Positions 15,424 to 25,215 are shown, counted from the stretch's first letter. The stretch is 64,000 nt of DNA from Thalassovita mediterranea (GCA_019448215.1 CP080408.1:3038001-3102000); one strand, 5' to 3'. Made by a program: numbers and translations. Notes: generated by a model from the sequence alone, not told the origin.

Positions 15424-18400
15424 ATGACAGAGCTGGAAAGAGACGAACTCGCCGGGCGCGATCCTTCCAAGTCATGGGTCGCCAAGCTGATTTCCTGGTC
15501 TGTGTCCAATCAGCTCATCGTGCTGATGCTGGCCGCCACACTCGCTGTAACCGGATGGATGGCAGTGCAGCGTACGCCGTTAGATGCCGTACCAGATCTC
15601 ACCGATACCCAGGTCATCATCCGCACTGACTTTCCCGGTCAGAGCCCTCAGATCGTTGAGGATCTCGTCACCTATCCCCTGTCGACCAACCTGCTCGGTC
15701 TGCCGCGAACGAAGGACGTGCGCGGCTCGTCCATGTTTGGCACCAGCTTCGTCTACGTCATTTTCGACGACGATGTAGATCTCTACTGGGCTCGGTCGCG
15801 GGTGCTCGAGGCCCTGTCCAGGCTTGGTTCAGAGCTTCCGGAAGGCGCCGTGCCTCAAATCGGGCCGGATGCGACGGGCGTGGGCTGGGTCTATCAATAC
15901 GCCCTTGTCGACAAGACTGGAAACACTGACCTCGCCGAACTGCGGTCACTGCAGGACTGGTTTCTGAAACTCGAACTCGCAGGCGTTGAGGGGGTCGCAG
16001 AAGTCGCATCTGTCGGAGGCTTCGTGCGTGAGTACCAGATCCTCATCGACCCAAATCGCCTACGCAGCTACGACCTCTCAATCGCCCGCATCCGCGATGC
16101 CGTTCGCGCGGCATCGAGCGAGGTCGGCGGCCGGGTCCTCGAACAGGGTGAGACAGAGTTCGTGATCCGTTCATCGGGTTATGTCGATGAGAAACCCGAC
16201 CTCGAACAGGTCGTCGTTAAGGCCGAGGATGGCACACCCGTTCAACTCAGTGATGTCGCCCGGATTGTGGAAGGCCCGGCCCTGCGCCGCGGTATCGTCG
16301 AGTTAAACGGCGAAGGCGAGACGGTGTCTGGCATTGTCGTGATGCGTGACGGCGAAAACGCCCTGACCGTCATCAAAGCGGTGAAAGAAAAGCTGGCAAG
16401 CCTGCAGCGCGGACTGCCCGAAGGGGTCGAAATTGTCACCGTCTATGATCGCGCTCCACTCATCGAAGGGTCTGTCGACTATCTCACCCACAAGCTCATC
16501 GAGGAAGGTATCGCGGTTGCGCTCGTCATCCTCATCTTCCTGCTCCATGTGCGCTCATCGCTTGTGGCGATCATTACGCTCCCGCTTGGTGTTCTGGGCG
16601 CGTTTCTCATCATGTCGTGGCAGGGCGTCACCGCGAACATCATGTCGCTTGGAGGCATCGCCATCGCGATTGGGGCGATGGTCGATGCCTCGATTGTTCT
16701 CGTCGAGAATGCAAGCCGGAAACTGGCTGATCTCGGGGCCAAACCCCACCCGAAAGCTCGCCGTCAGGCTCTGGTGGAGGCTGCCCAGGAAGTCGGCCCT
16801 GGCATCTTCTTCTCGCTCCTGATCATCACTGTTTCTTTCCTGCCAGTCTTTGCGCTCACAGGGCAAAGTTTCAGGCTGTTCAGCCCGCTCGCTTACACAA
16901 AAACCTACGCCATGGCTTTCGCGGCGATCCTGTCGGTGACCCTCGTTCCGGTCCTGATGCTCTATCTGATGCGGGGTCGGTTTCGCCGCGAGGAAGCCAA
17001 TCCGGTCAATGCCTTCTTCGTCTGGGCTTACATGCCTGTTCTACACATCGCCTTGCGCTTCAAGTGGATAACCATTGCGATCGCCCTCGCGCTTACCGCA
17101 AGCGTTATTGTACCCGTTCAACGCATTGGTTCCGAATTCATGCCGGCCCTCTACGAAGGCGAACTGCTGTATATGCCAACCACCCTGCCCGGCGTGTCGG
17201 CGACCAAGATGCGAGAGATTCTCGGACAGACAAATCGGGTTATTCAGACGGTCCCGGAAGTGGACCGGGTCTTCGGCAAGGCAGGCCGTGCCGATACCGC
17301 AACGGACCCGGCGCCGCTGACTATGATCGAGACCTGGATCAAACTGAAGCCAAAGGAAGAATGGCGGCCAGGGACTAACGTCGATGACATCACCGATGAA
17401 CTCGATGCGAAACTGCAAATGCCAGGGCTCGTCAATTCTTGGGGCTATCCGATCAAGATCCGGATGGACATGGTCTCGACTGGGGTGAGAACTCCAATTG
17501 GCGTCAAGGTCACAGGCGACGAGCTTACAGAAATCGAAGCCATCGCCCGCCAGATCGAGGCGGCGGTCTCAAACGTACCCGGAACCAGATCTGCCTTCGC
17601 CGATCGCGTGATGGGCGGGAAATATCTCGAAATCACGCCCGACCGAAGCGAACTCGCCAGACGCAACATCGACATGGCTGCCTTTCAGTCGGTCGTCCAG
17701 ACTGCACTCGGCGGCATGGCGCTCAGCCAGTCGGTTGAAGGCCGTGAGCGCTATGACATCATGCTGCGATACGACCGTCCCTTCCGCGACAGCGCCGATG
17801 ATCTTGAAGAGATACTCGTCCCGACACCTTCAGGCGCGCACATACCGCTCAGTGAGCTCGCAGACATCTCCTACATGGAGGGCCCGCCAATGATCCGCTC
17901 GGAGAATGCCCGCCTGACCGGCTGGGTATTCATCGACATCGCGGACCGGGACATCGGAAGCTATGTAGCGGAAGCACAGCAGGTGATCGCCGAGACTATA
18001 GAGCTTCCAGCCGGATATGCCGTCGAATTTTCTGGCCAGTTCGAGCAGATGCAGGAGGCGAATGAGCGCCTGCAAATCGCCATCCCCGCCGCGGTCGCCC
18101 TGATCTTCCTGCTCCTCATGCTGCACTTCGGCCGGCTGGATCGTACCCTGATCATCATGGCCAGCCTCCCTTTTGGTCTGATCGGAGGCATGTGGGCGGT
18201 CTGGCTTGCCGGTTACAACCTGTCGGTTGCGGTAGCCGTTGGCTTTATCGCGCTCGGTGGCATTGCCGTCGAAACAGCCGTGGTCATGCTTCTCTACATC
18301 GATAGCGAGGTTCGCAGGACACGCCCGCAAAACCGGGAAGAGCTGCTGGCTGCCGTCAGCAGGGGCGCCGCAATGCGTGTCCGCCCGAAGTTGATGACCG

Positions 18401-18630
18401 TCACAACTATATTTGCCGGTCTTGCGCCGATCTTTCTGACGGATGGTCTGGGATCCGATGTGATGCGCCGGATCGCTCTGCCGATGCTCGGCGGCATGGC
18501 ATCAACCCTGCTCCTCACGCTGGTCGTGATTCCGGCCATCTACTACATCCGCGTCGGGCTTCAGCTTGCAGCGCAAAACGAGCGCCGTGCTCATACAACA
18601 TACCTACAAAACGAAGGAGAACCATCGTGA
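15424..18630 (+). CDS. cusA: Cu(I)/Ag(I) efflux RND pump, CusA type
   Basis: The 1068-residue pump has the full HME-RND layout: TM1 near residues 25-50, LDAVPDLTDTQVIIRTDFPG (porter domain), TM2-6 around 340-520, a second porter half, and TM8-12 around 880-1050. The motif LDAVPDLTDTQV and VTYPLSTNLLGLP are those of the monovalent-cation (Cu/Ag) branch, unlike the CzcA-like pump at the left edge. Proton-relay residues lie in IAIGAMVDASIVLVENASRK (Asp) and GGIAVETAVVMLLYID (Glu). It is preceded by cusB by one base and overlaps the CusF-like gene by 4 bases. Confidence 0.95.
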   Translation: MTELERDELAGRDPSKSWVAKLISWSVSNQLIVLMLAATLAVTGWMAVQRTPLDAVPDLTDTQVIIRTDFPGQSPQIVEDLVTYPLSTNLLGLPRTKDVRGSSMFGTSFVYVIFDDDVDLYWARSRVLEALSRLGSELPEGAVPQIGPDATGVGWVYQYALVDKTGNTDLAELRSLQDWFLKLELAGVEGVAEVASVGGFVREYQILIDPNRLRSYDLSIARIRDAVRAASSEVGGRVLEQGETEFVIRSSGYVDEKPDLEQVVVKAEDGTPVQLSDVARIVEGPALRRGIVELNGEGETVSGIVVMRDGENALTVIKAVKEKLASLQRGLPEGVEIVTVYDRAPLIEGSVDYLTHKLIEEGIAVALVILIFLLHVRSSLVAIITLPLGVLGAFLIMSWQGVTANIMSLGGIAIAIGAMVDASIVLVENASRKLADLGAKPHPKARRQALVEAAQEVGPGIFFSLLIITVSFLPVFALTGQSFRLFSPLAYTKTYAMAFAAILSVTLVPVLMLYLMRGRFRREEANPVNAFFVWAYMPVLHIALRFKWITIAIALALTASVIVPVQRIGSEFMPALYEGELLYMPTTLPGVSATKMREILGQTNRVIQTVPEVDRVFGKAGRADTATDPAPLTMIETWIKLKPKEEWRPGTNVDDITDELDAKLQMPGLVNSWGYPIKIRMDMVSTGVRTPIGVKVTGDELTEIEAIARQIEAAVSNVPGTRSAFADRVMGGKYLEITPDRSELARRNIDMAAFQSVVQTALGGMALSQSVEGRERYDIMLRYDRPFRDSADDLEEILVPTPSGAHIPLSELADISYMEGPPMIRSENARLTGWVFIDIADRDIGSYVAEAQQVIAETIELPAGYAVEFSGQFEQMQEANERLQIAIPAAVALIFLLLMLHFGRLDRTLIIMASLPFGLIGGMWAVWLAGYNLSVAVAVGFIALGGIAVETAVVMLLYIDSEVRRTRPQNREELLAAVSRGAAMRVRPKLMTVTTIFAGLAPIFLTDGLGSDVMRRIALPMLGGMASTLLLTLVVIPAIYYIRVGLQLAAQNERRAHTTYLQNEGEPS

Positions 18631-19049
18631 AGAGTTTCGTCCCTCTCTTTGCTTCAACTGTATTAGCTGTAGCCACTGCTGCGTGTGAACCCGCCGACAC
18701 ACAAGGTTTGCAGCCAGAAACGCAGACCATGTCCATCAATATGGAGGATGCAGCCCGGATGCCAACTCTTAGTCCAAATGAAAGGAACCAGGACACAGGC
18801 CGTGCAATGGGCAACATCGTATCGATCGGTTCAGATGGTGGCTCCGTCACGATTGATCACGGACCGTTTGAAGGTATTGGCATGGGAGCCATGACCATGA
18901 ATTTCGCCCTGATGGGCGAAGCCGACCTGGTAGGCTTTTCCGAAGGGGACCGGGTGTCCTTCGAAGTCAAACGTGGCCGCGATGGCTCCTTCCGGATCAT
19001 AAACATCTGTAATGCCGACGAGAGCGATACCGATTGCTTCGCTGACTAA
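18627..19049 (+). CDS. cusF: CusF-like periplasmic copper-binding protein
   Basis: The 140-residue protein has a lipoprotein-like signal (VATAACEP) and a C-terminal CusF small beta-barrel (about residues 55-125). The ligand region reads TIDHGPFEGIGMGAMTMNF: the His and the two Met of CusF are present, but the Trp of E. coli CusF that caps Cu(I) is replaced by Met. It hands Cu(I)/Ag(I) to the RND complex in the periplasm. The start overlaps the pump's stop by 4 bases, so it is the last gene of the cus-type operon. The linker between signal and barrel (residues 25-55) is Met-containing and not conserved. Confidence 0.88.
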   Translation: MKSFVPLFASTVLAVATAACEPADTQGLQPETQTMSINMEDAARMPTLSPNERNQDTGRAMGNIVSIGSDGGSVTIDHGPFEGIGMGAMTMNFALMGEADLVGFSEGDRVSFEVKRGRDGSFRIINICNADESDTDCFAD

Positions 19050-19106
19050 GTCAAGGGCTCAATAGCCCAAGAGCTACTTCCAGACTCATCGTCACGAAGT
19101 CAGTAT

Positions 19107-19134
19107 GAAACCGTCTGGTCTGAGAGGCGGTTTC
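19107..19134 (+). terminator. Imperfect hairpin after the cus-type operon
   Basis: GAAACCG (19107-19113) pairs with CGGTTTC (19128-19134), and TCT/AGA extends the stem across a one-base bulge around a GGTCTG loop. It lies about 60 bases after the last operon gene. No clear T-run follows, so termination is likely but not certain. Confidence 0.45.
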
Positions 19135-19301
19135 ACATACTCTCTGTCCTCCATTGGGTGCTTGGCGTTTGAGAGAATACACCGTCTGCCTTAGCAATCC
19201 AAACCGCCCTCCTTCATCGGACTTTTTTGGCATCATCGCGAATTCTTACTGTACAGGGAGCGCACACGACGACCAATAAGCCTTTGTATTAATTTATCTT
19301 T

Positions 19302-19562
19302 CCTCCCGCTCCATCAGAGGCCGCATCGACTTTGGTTACCGGCGGGCTCTACCGATACACCCGCAATCCAATGTATCTCAGCTTTGCCTTGCTTCTGACA
19401 GCAGGCTCTTTGGCGCTCGGAAATCTGGCCGCTCTTTTCGTCCCCGGCGCGTTTGTAATGGTCATGACCGAAGGGCAGATTAAACTGGAGAAGCGCGTTT
19501 TGCGTGAACTCTTCGGTCGTCATTATGAGGATTATTGCCGCCGAACCCGGAGATGGGTCTAG
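19302..19562 (+). pseudogene. 5'-truncated duplicate of the ICMT-like methyltransferase gene
   Basis: Only the C-terminal half remains: EAASTLVTGGLYRYTRNPMY near the start and RRTRRWV at the end correspond to residues about 70-151 of the intact protein at 4764-5219. An in-frame TAA at 19290-19292 closes the reading frame upstream, and no N-terminal coding region is visible before it. The homologous part has diverged (for example GSLALGNLAALFVP instead of AAFSFQNYAAALML), so this is an old duplicate or a related gene, not a recent exact copy. Its end touches the transposase remnant on the opposite strand. Confidence 0.7.
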
Positions 19563-19890
19563 GCTGCATGGACAAATTTGAGCCAGCATCGCGCTAAGGC
19601 GATGTGCCGCATGGATAGGAAGCTCTCGGTGAGCTGATCACAACGCTTGGCGACGGAGCGATTGATTTTCAGATCGCCGAACGCGCGCTCAATGCACTTA
19701 CGTTGGCGACAGAATTCAATGTCTTGCGGTCCCAGCGCGGAAGAATGACGGACTTCACGCCGCTCCGTTCATGGCCACGTATGCGGTCCGCATCAAAAGC
19801 TTTGTTGGCCAGCAGCACTGCCTGCACCCTTTCGGGCAGATCGATCAAGGTTTCACAGGCGTTGATGTCTGCCGCGATTCAGGCGTCAAT
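19559..19890 (-). pseudogene. IS5-family transposase remnant (C-terminal part, frameshifted)
   Basis: Read on the minus strand, one frame gives VQAVLLANKAFDADRIRGHE, and after a frameshift near 19715 another gives RKCIERAFGDLKINRSVAKR and RCDQLTESFLSMRHIALARC to a stop at 19561-19559. The order (LADKAYDAD-like, then a KxxIERxFxxLK-like motif with YDKLxxxFLS-like tail) is that of IS5-family DDE transposases. The frame also contains an internal stop upstream and several missing residues around the DADRIRGHE segment. No terminal inverted repeats were found. It is a dead fragment. Confidence 0.7.
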
Positions 19891-19913
19891 CAGTCAAGAT
19901 GTGGATGATTAAT

Positions 19914-20243
19914 ATGCCAACCATCGCCGCCTATATTGTCGCCGCGATCGCCGAAATTGCTGGATGCTTCGCGTTCTGGGCGTGGCTTCGGCTCGACAAG
20001 CCAGTCTGGTGGGTTGTTCCGGGCATGGCGTCACTGGCATTGTTCGCCTACCTGCTCACACTGGTCGACAGCTCCGCCGCGGGACGCACTTATGCCGCTT
20101 ATGGAGGGGTCTATATCGCGAGTTCGCTCGCCTGGCTGTGGTTGATCGAGGGTGTCAGACCGGACCGCTGGGACCTGATTGGCGCCGGTGTTTGCCTCAT
20201 CGGAGCCGCCATCATCATCGCTGCGGCTCGCACGTCCACCTGA
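19914..20243 (+). CDS. YnfA-family small membrane protein
   Basis: The 109-residue protein has four membrane helices and matches the YnfA/UPF0060 family in length and signature: [20 protein letters not shown] near residue 10, [20 protein letters not shown] near 62 and [20 protein letters not shown] near the end. YnfA proteins are SMR-like putative transporters, frequently found near metal-resistance genes. The ATG at 19914 gives the usual family start; an in-frame ATG at 19899 would add five residues. The upstream region is transposase debris, so its original promoter may be lost. Confidence 0.88.
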   Translation: MPTIAAYIVAAIAEIAGCFAFWAWLRLDKPVWWVVPGMASLALFAYLLTLVDSSAAGRTYAAYGGVYIASSLAWLWLIEGVRPDRWDLIGAGVCLIGAAIIIAAARTST

Positions 20244-20716
20244 TTTTCTCCACGCACCCTAGAACAATAAATTGCACAGGCCCGAAAATCATCCCGCGAT
20301 CGGCAGCCTTTTCTAGCCGAGGCTGGTCGCTTCAACTAAGGGCTTGAACCTAAATGGCAAGCCAGTCTTGCAATAATGTAGCATGAATTCAGTTAAGCTT
20401 GTCGCCGAAGTCCCTGAAGGCTCGAAACCCTTCAAGCGCGTGCTTGGTAGAATCATTTGCAGCCCGTCAAAAAGAATGTCCCACGAGCCGGAAATCGCGA
20501 CGAGAGTTAGGGGCATGAGCCGAAGCCACCAGTAGGGCATCGCCAGACTCAGGCAATGCTCGGTTTCACTCCCGAGATCGGACATGATGGCGCCGCGGGG
20601 CGGATCGGCGCCGAACCAAGCCTGTTGATCCGGAGTTCATAGAAGCGGTGAATGTGAGTTCGGGGAAGTCTCCCACTTCGTGAGCATCCATTGTGCAGCT
20701 GAGACCACACCAATCG
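20244..20716. other. Intergenic region without a recognisable gene
   Basis: This 473-base stretch separates the metal cargo from the conjugation core. The longest open frame is a 90-codon minus-strand frame (20313-20585) with one hydrophobic stretch (WWLRLMPLTLVAISG) but no family, no good start signal and no conserved neighbour. It may be debris at the cargo/core junction. Confidence 0.5.
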
Positions 20717-21091
20717 CTACTTGGCTGCTTCTCCGATCTTCCGAGCAACCTGTCCGATGAAGTGATCGAACCGTTTCTGGCCGAGCGCGTGGGCGATATC
20801 GCGCTCGCCTTCCGGGATCGGTTCGGTGCGCGTGAGCCAATAATAGATATAGTGGGCGAGCGTCTCATAGGTGTAGGCGACATCGCGCTCGATCTCGGCC
20901 TGCCGCCGGTCGAAGGCATCCACCCTTGCCATCAGCCGCTCTTCCAGAACCGTCCGCGCTTCGGGATCGAACCAGGCCCTGAGTGCGTCCTCCACGATAG
21001 CCGTCTTGGTCGCGCCTGGCCTGTCCGCCGCCTCGCAGAGCTGGGCATAGAGCTTGGTCGAAATCCGTATGTTCACGCGTGGCTTGCCCAT
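20717..21091 (-). CDS. Ribbon-helix-helix (CopG-like) protein of the transfer region
   Basis: The 124-residue protein starts MGKPRVNIRISTKLYAQLCE, a short beta-strand followed by two helices as in ribbon-helix-helix DNA-binding proteins, and continues with a long charged helical tail (about residues 45-124). Small RHH proteins immediately downstream of traG are common in Tn4371-like and related ICEs and are usually annotated as CopG-family regulators. The ATG is 4 bases after the traG stop, so they are co-transcribed. It may regulate transfer genes or take part in the relaxosome; neither can be decided from sequence. Confidence 0.75.
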   Translation of the reverse strand: MGKPRVNIRISTKLYAQLCEAADRPGATKTAIVEDALRAWFDPEARTVLEERLMARVDAFDRRQAEIERDVAYTYETLAHYIYYWLTRTEPIPEGERDIAHALGQKRFDHFIGQVARKIGEAAK

Positions 21092-21095
21092 GGGA

Positions 21096-23054
21096 TCAGA
21101 ACTCCGGCAGAAAATCAGGATCACCGCGATCGGCGGCGACCGCGCGCCGGACTGTTTCCAGGATGCGGTCGTCGGAGGGATCCGCAGCCTCCTCAATGTC
21201 TGCAGACACATCGGGTTCGGGGACCAAGGGTGCCGGCTCTGCCTCGAGCTCATGCTCGGGTTCTTGCGTGAGTTTCAGAGACAGGCCGTCCGTCTCGGCG
21301 TGCTGCTCACCCAAATCCGCAGCGACCGGCGCCGCAACCTTCCCTGTCCAGTTCTCCGGCGCCCGATCCCAACGCCATTCGACGGCAGCGGCGGGCAAGA
21401 CCCGCCGGGTAAAGTTCCGGTCCTCGAAATAGCGCAGCTTTTTCGCCAGAACCGGCGGCGCGCCCGACACCATTACGATCTCATCGGTCGATGCGAGCTG
21501 CATGACCTCGCCGGGCGTGACCAGCGCCCGCTGGGTTTCCTGGCGCGAGACCATCATGTGAGAGAGCCAGGGGGCAAGCCGGTGGCCGGTATAGTTCTTC
21601 TGGGAGCGAAGTTCCGTCGTCGTGCCGAGCGCATCCGACACACGCCTTGCCGTGCGCTCATCATTGGTCGCAAAGGCGATGCGCACATGACAGTTGTCGA
21701 GGATCGAATTGTTCGGACCGTAGGCCTTCTCGATCTGGTTCAGCGACTGGGCGATGAGATAGGCGCGGATGCCATAGCCTGCCATGAAGGCGAGCGCGCT
21801 CTCGAAGAAGTCGAGCCGCCCGAGCGCCGGGAACTCATCCAGCATAAGCAGGAGCCGCCGCTGTTCCTTGCCCGGAAGTTCCTCTGTCAGCCTGCGTCCG
21901 ATCTGGTTGAGGATCAGCCGGATCAACGGCTTTGTCCGCGACAGGTCAGAAGGCGGAACAACGAGATAGAGCGACAGGGGCTCCCCTGCCCCGACCAGAT
22001 CCTCGATGCGCCAGTCCGAGCGGCCGGTCACTTCTGCGATGACCGGATCGCGGTAGAGCGACAGGAAGCTCATCGCGGTGGACAGGACGCCAGAGCGCTC
22101 ATTCTCCGACTTGTTCAGTAGCTCCCGCGCGGCCTGCGCCACGATCGGATGCACGCCCTTCTCACCCAGATGCGGCGTCGTCATCATGGCGCGCAGTGTC
22201 ACGGTGAAGGGGCGCTTCGGATCGGACAGGAACCGCACGCATCCGCACAACGTCTTGTCGGTTTCGGCATAGAGCACATGCAGAATGACGCCGACCAGCA
22301 GCGCATGGCCTGTCTTTTCCCAGTGATTGCGGCGTTCGAGCGAGCCTTCCGGGTCGACCAGAATATCGGCGATGTTCTGGACGTCGCGCACCTCGTGCTC
22401 GCCCCGCCTGACCGCCATCAGGGGATTGTAGCGCGGGCTGCTCCGGTCCGTCGGATCGAACCGGACACAGCGCGAGAACCGCGCACGCCAGCCGGAGGTG
22501 AGGTCCCAGTTCTCACCCTTGATGTCGTGAATGATTGCACTTCCGGTCCAGGAGAGGAGCGTCGGTACAACCAGCCCCACGCCCTTGCCGGATCGCGTCG
22601 GCGCAAAGGCCATGACATGTTCGGGCCCTGCATGGCGGAGATACTTGCTGCGCCATCGCCCGAGAAACACGCCGTCCGATCCCAGAAGCCCGGCTCGTTT
22701 CAGGTCTGCAAGGCCTGCCCAGCGCGCCGACCCATAGGTCGTGACATTTCGCTCATGCCGGCTGCGCAGGACCGAGCCGACAATCGCCGCCAGAATGCCG
22801 AGCCCGGTGCCGGACACTGCGACCAAACCGCCACGCGCAAACACTTCCGGCGCATAGGCCTCATAGGCGTACCACCATTGGAAGAGCCGCCAGGGTTTGT
22901 AGACAGGCGTCTCTCCCGCATAGAACCAGGGCGCACCGAGCGCAGCCTGATAGCCGAGCGCCGCCGCCGTCATCTGCGTGGCGAGCCAGAGCGCACCGAT
23001 GATGAGAGCGAACACCACCGCGATCTGGCCGATGAGGATTTTCGTGCCGGTCAT
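21096..23054 (-). CDS. traG: Type IV coupling protein TraG/VirD4
   Basis: The 652-residue inner-membrane ATPase brings the relaxase-DNA complex to the mating channel. Two N-terminal helices (about residues 5-25 and 70-95) are followed by the nucleotide-binding domain: Walker A AFAPTRSGKGVGLVVP (about residue 150), and Walker B LLMLDEFPALGRL (about residue 420). A Glu/Pro-rich tail closes the protein. ATG 23054 has GGAAGGACC upstream and gives the expected membrane start; a longer in-frame start would only add a charged leader. It is downstream of the relaxase gene on the same strand. Confidence 0.93.
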   Translation of the reverse strand: MTGTKILIGQIAVVFALIIGALWLATQMTAAALGYQAALGAPWFYAGETPVYKPWRLFQWWYAYEAYAPEVFARGGLVAVSGTGLGILAAIVGSVLRSRHERNVTTYGSARWAGLADLKRAGLLGSDGVFLGRWRSKYLRHAGPEHVMAFAPTRSGKGVGLVVPTLLSWTGSAIIHDIKGENWDLTSGWRARFSRCVRFDPTDRSSPRYNPLMAVRRGEHEVRDVQNIADILVDPEGSLERRNHWEKTGHALLVGVILHVLYAETDKTLCGCVRFLSDPKRPFTVTLRAMMTTPHLGEKGVHPIVAQAARELLNKSENERSGVLSTAMSFLSLYRDPVIAEVTGRSDWRIEDLVGAGEPLSLYLVVPPSDLSRTKPLIRLILNQIGRRLTEELPGKEQRRLLLMLDEFPALGRLDFFESALAFMAGYGIRAYLIAQSLNQIEKAYGPNNSILDNCHVRIAFATNDERTARRVSDALGTTTELRSQKNYTGHRLAPWLSHMMVSRQETQRALVTPGEVMQLASTDEIVMVSGAPPVLAKKLRYFEDRNFTRRVLPAAAVEWRWDRAPENWTGKVAAPVAADLGEQHAETDGLSLKLTQEPEHELEAEPAPLVPEPDVSADIEEAADPSDDRILETVRRAVAADRGDPDFLPEF

Positions 23055-23168
23055 GGCGGGTCCTTCCGTAGGTATGATCAGTGCGCCCAGAATGACCGCC
23101 CTCCTGTGCGCGCGCCGAGCCGCATTGCGGGCCAATACTTGCAACTCGCTGCAAAGGCGTGCAGCGTC

Positions 23169-25094
23169 TCAGCGCGACAGGCCCCGCGACCGCTCCATTC
23201 CAAGGCTCCAGGATACGCCCCGCGCGGTGCGCTGGATGCTCAGCTCGCGGCCGATCTGGCGGCCGAGCGCATCGCGCCAGGGCACGAGGGTGAACTCTGT
23301 CGCATTGCCCACAATCGCCATGCGCCCGGCCCCGAGATCGACATGGCCTTCGAGCCGCCCTTCAATCCGATCGCCCGGCTGCAGTGTCAGCGCCTCGCGG
23401 TTCGAGCGCGCCGCAATCGCGGCGCTGGCGCGTGTCAGCTCCATGACCCGAAGGCGTGCACGCTGATCGTCCGACAACCGGTCCTGCCCCTCGCCGAGAT
23501 AACCTTGTTGACGCAGCCAGGCCTGTCGCTGCGCCCGAAGCCTGCCAATGGCCGAAGCGAGCGGCGCGTCCTCTTCAGTCGCCCTGTCGAGCCAGGTCTC
23601 GGCGGTCAGCGTGACCTGCTTGTCCAGCGGCGCCCAGGACAGGACCGCAAGCCGGACCCCGCCTGCGCGCTGCGCCGCATGCGCCGCCGCCCGCTCCAGG
23701 AAGTCTTCACCGATGTGCCATTCACCGGTGGCAAGCCGCGCGCCGATCCCGGCGCGGCGAAGGGCTTCGAGCCTGCGTTTCAGGGAGAGACGGTAATCCG
23801 GTTTCGAGCCCGGATCGTGGTGCCCATGTAGCTCCTCCGACCAGACGCCGCCCGCCGCGTCCGCCACTGCGGCGATGTCCCGGTCGGAGGCACGGGCCAT
23901 GGCGCTTGCACGCCTGAGTTCCACCACTGCGCCTTTGGCTGGCGGCGCCGCCATATCGACTGCGCCTCCCGGGACATGCCAGACCCGACCCTCAAAATCC
24001 TCGACCAGAAGAAAGCGCGTGTCGCGCAGCTCATCCTCGGGACCATAGGCCTTCACAAGCCCCCGGATCCGGTCAGTCTCGGGCTTCAGCTCCTCGATGA
24101 AGGAAATCGTTCTTCCCTGCCGGGTAAAGTCAGCCGCGAGCGTGCGGATGATGTCGCCCCGCCGGCCTTCGCGTTTCAGCTTGTCCTGCCAGCCGGTCTT
24201 CATCTCGAAAGCCCGCTCATCGCGCCGCGTCGCAAGGCCAAGGGATTCCAGATGCCGCAGCCGCTGCAGTTTCAGGTCCCGTTCGAACCGCGCGCCACTG
24301 CCGCTTGCCTCGCCAAGCGCGATGCGCCTGCCCTCGAGCCCCGCGTCGATCTCCCGGTCGAGACCGGTCCAGCGATCCTGGATGACTTCCTTGCCGCGCG
24401 CCTGCGCAATCTCCAGCGGCCGCCTTGGTCCGAGCCGCCGGGTGACGAGGTCTTCTGCCGTCTGGCGCAGGCCGTTCATCAGATAGTCTCGGGCAATGAC
24501 CACATCGCGCATGCGCGCATCGCGCCCGCGAATGACGATATGCGTATGGGGGTGGCCGGTATTGTGATGATCGACCGCGACCCAGTCGAGCCGCCGTCCG
24601 AGATCGCGTTCCATCCGGGCCATGAGTTCGCGCGTCGGCTCCTTGAGGTCGCCAAGGCGCGCACCGTCCTCAGGCGAGACGATGATGCGGAACTGGTGGC
24701 GGTCCTGCTCGCTGCGTTCCAGAAACCCGCGCGCATCGACGCTGTCACTGTCGCGATCATAAAGAACGCCACCTTCGCCATCCCGGTCGACGCCGTCGCG
24801 CTGGAGATAGCTAAGATGGGCGCGGTAAAGGCCTGGCCCGGAGCGCCCGCCGCGCGCGATATGAACCTTCACCACGACGCGGCGCATGTGCATCCGCGCC
24901 AGACGACCGGTCCTCGGTCCTCTCGTGCCAAATGCCCGCCCGGCGCCAGAGCGTGCGCCTGTGAAGGCGGGCCGTGTCGCCTTGGGCAGTTTTGCAATCG
25001 CCCTGCGCAGCTTGCGTGCAGCCCGCCGTCCCGAACCTCTGCCCTGGTCGCCGATCCGTCCGAGGCGCGGGGTGAAGGGCGTCTCCTCGCTCAA
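23169..25094 (-). CDS. Relaxase with DUF3363 domain (RlxS/VirD2-like)
   Basis: The 641-residue protein nicks the element at oriT and leads the strand into the recipient. It has a basic N-terminus (GRGSGRRAARKLRRAIAK), an MOB-type core with the metal-binding triad HPHTHIVIRG (about residue 185), a preceding conserved YRAHLSYLQRDGV segment near residue 90 that may carry the nucleophilic Tyr, and the C-terminal DUF3363 region (about 270-641). The start is TTG at 25094, supported by a GGAG 7 bases upstream and by the family-typical FTPRLGRIGDQGRG N-terminus. It lies between traF and traG, as in Tn4371-like elements. Confidence 0.9.
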   Translation of the reverse strand: MSEETPFTPRLGRIGDQGRGSGRRAARKLRRAIAKLPKATRPAFTGARSGAGRAFGTRGPRTGRLARMHMRRVVVKVHIARGGRSGPGLYRAHLSYLQRDGVDRDGEGGVLYDRDSDSVDARGFLERSEQDRHQFRIIVSPEDGARLGDLKEPTRELMARMERDLGRRLDWVAVDHHNTGHPHTHIVIRGRDARMRDVVIARDYLMNGLRQTAEDLVTRRLGPRRPLEIAQARGKEVIQDRWTGLDREIDAGLEGRRIALGEASGSGARFERDLKLQRLRHLESLGLATRRDERAFEMKTGWQDKLKREGRRGDIIRTLAADFTRQGRTISFIEELKPETDRIRGLVKAYGPEDELRDTRFLLVEDFEGRVWHVPGGAVDMAAPPAKGAVVELRRASAMARASDRDIAAVADAAGGVWSEELHGHHDPGSKPDYRLSLKRRLEALRRAGIGARLATGEWHIGEDFLERAAAHAAQRAGGVRLAVLSWAPLDKQVTLTAETWLDRATEEDAPLASAIGRLRAQRQAWLRQQGYLGEGQDRLSDDQRARLRVMELTRASAAIAARSNREALTLQPGDRIEGRLEGHVDLGAGRMAIVGNATEFTLVPWRDALGRQIGRELSIQRTARGVSWSLGMERSRGLSR

Positions 25095-25215
25095 CGGCGC
25101 GCTCCGACACTGTGCACCTGAAAAAGCACAAGGAATTCATAGGACTGAGCAAATCCTGCGCACCGCAATGCTGTGCAAAGGGTTCCAAAAAAGAGATGTG
25201 CAGACAAGGCGTTAG

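Noticed and set aside
20313-20585. Possible small gene on the minus strand in the cargo/core gap
   Set aside because: One hydrophobic stretch, no good ribosome site, no family and no conserved neighbour; reported only as part of the intergenic stretch.
22149-23831. Long plus-strand open frame opposite traG and the relaxase
   Set aside because: It crosses two genuine minus-strand genes and has no recognisable domain.
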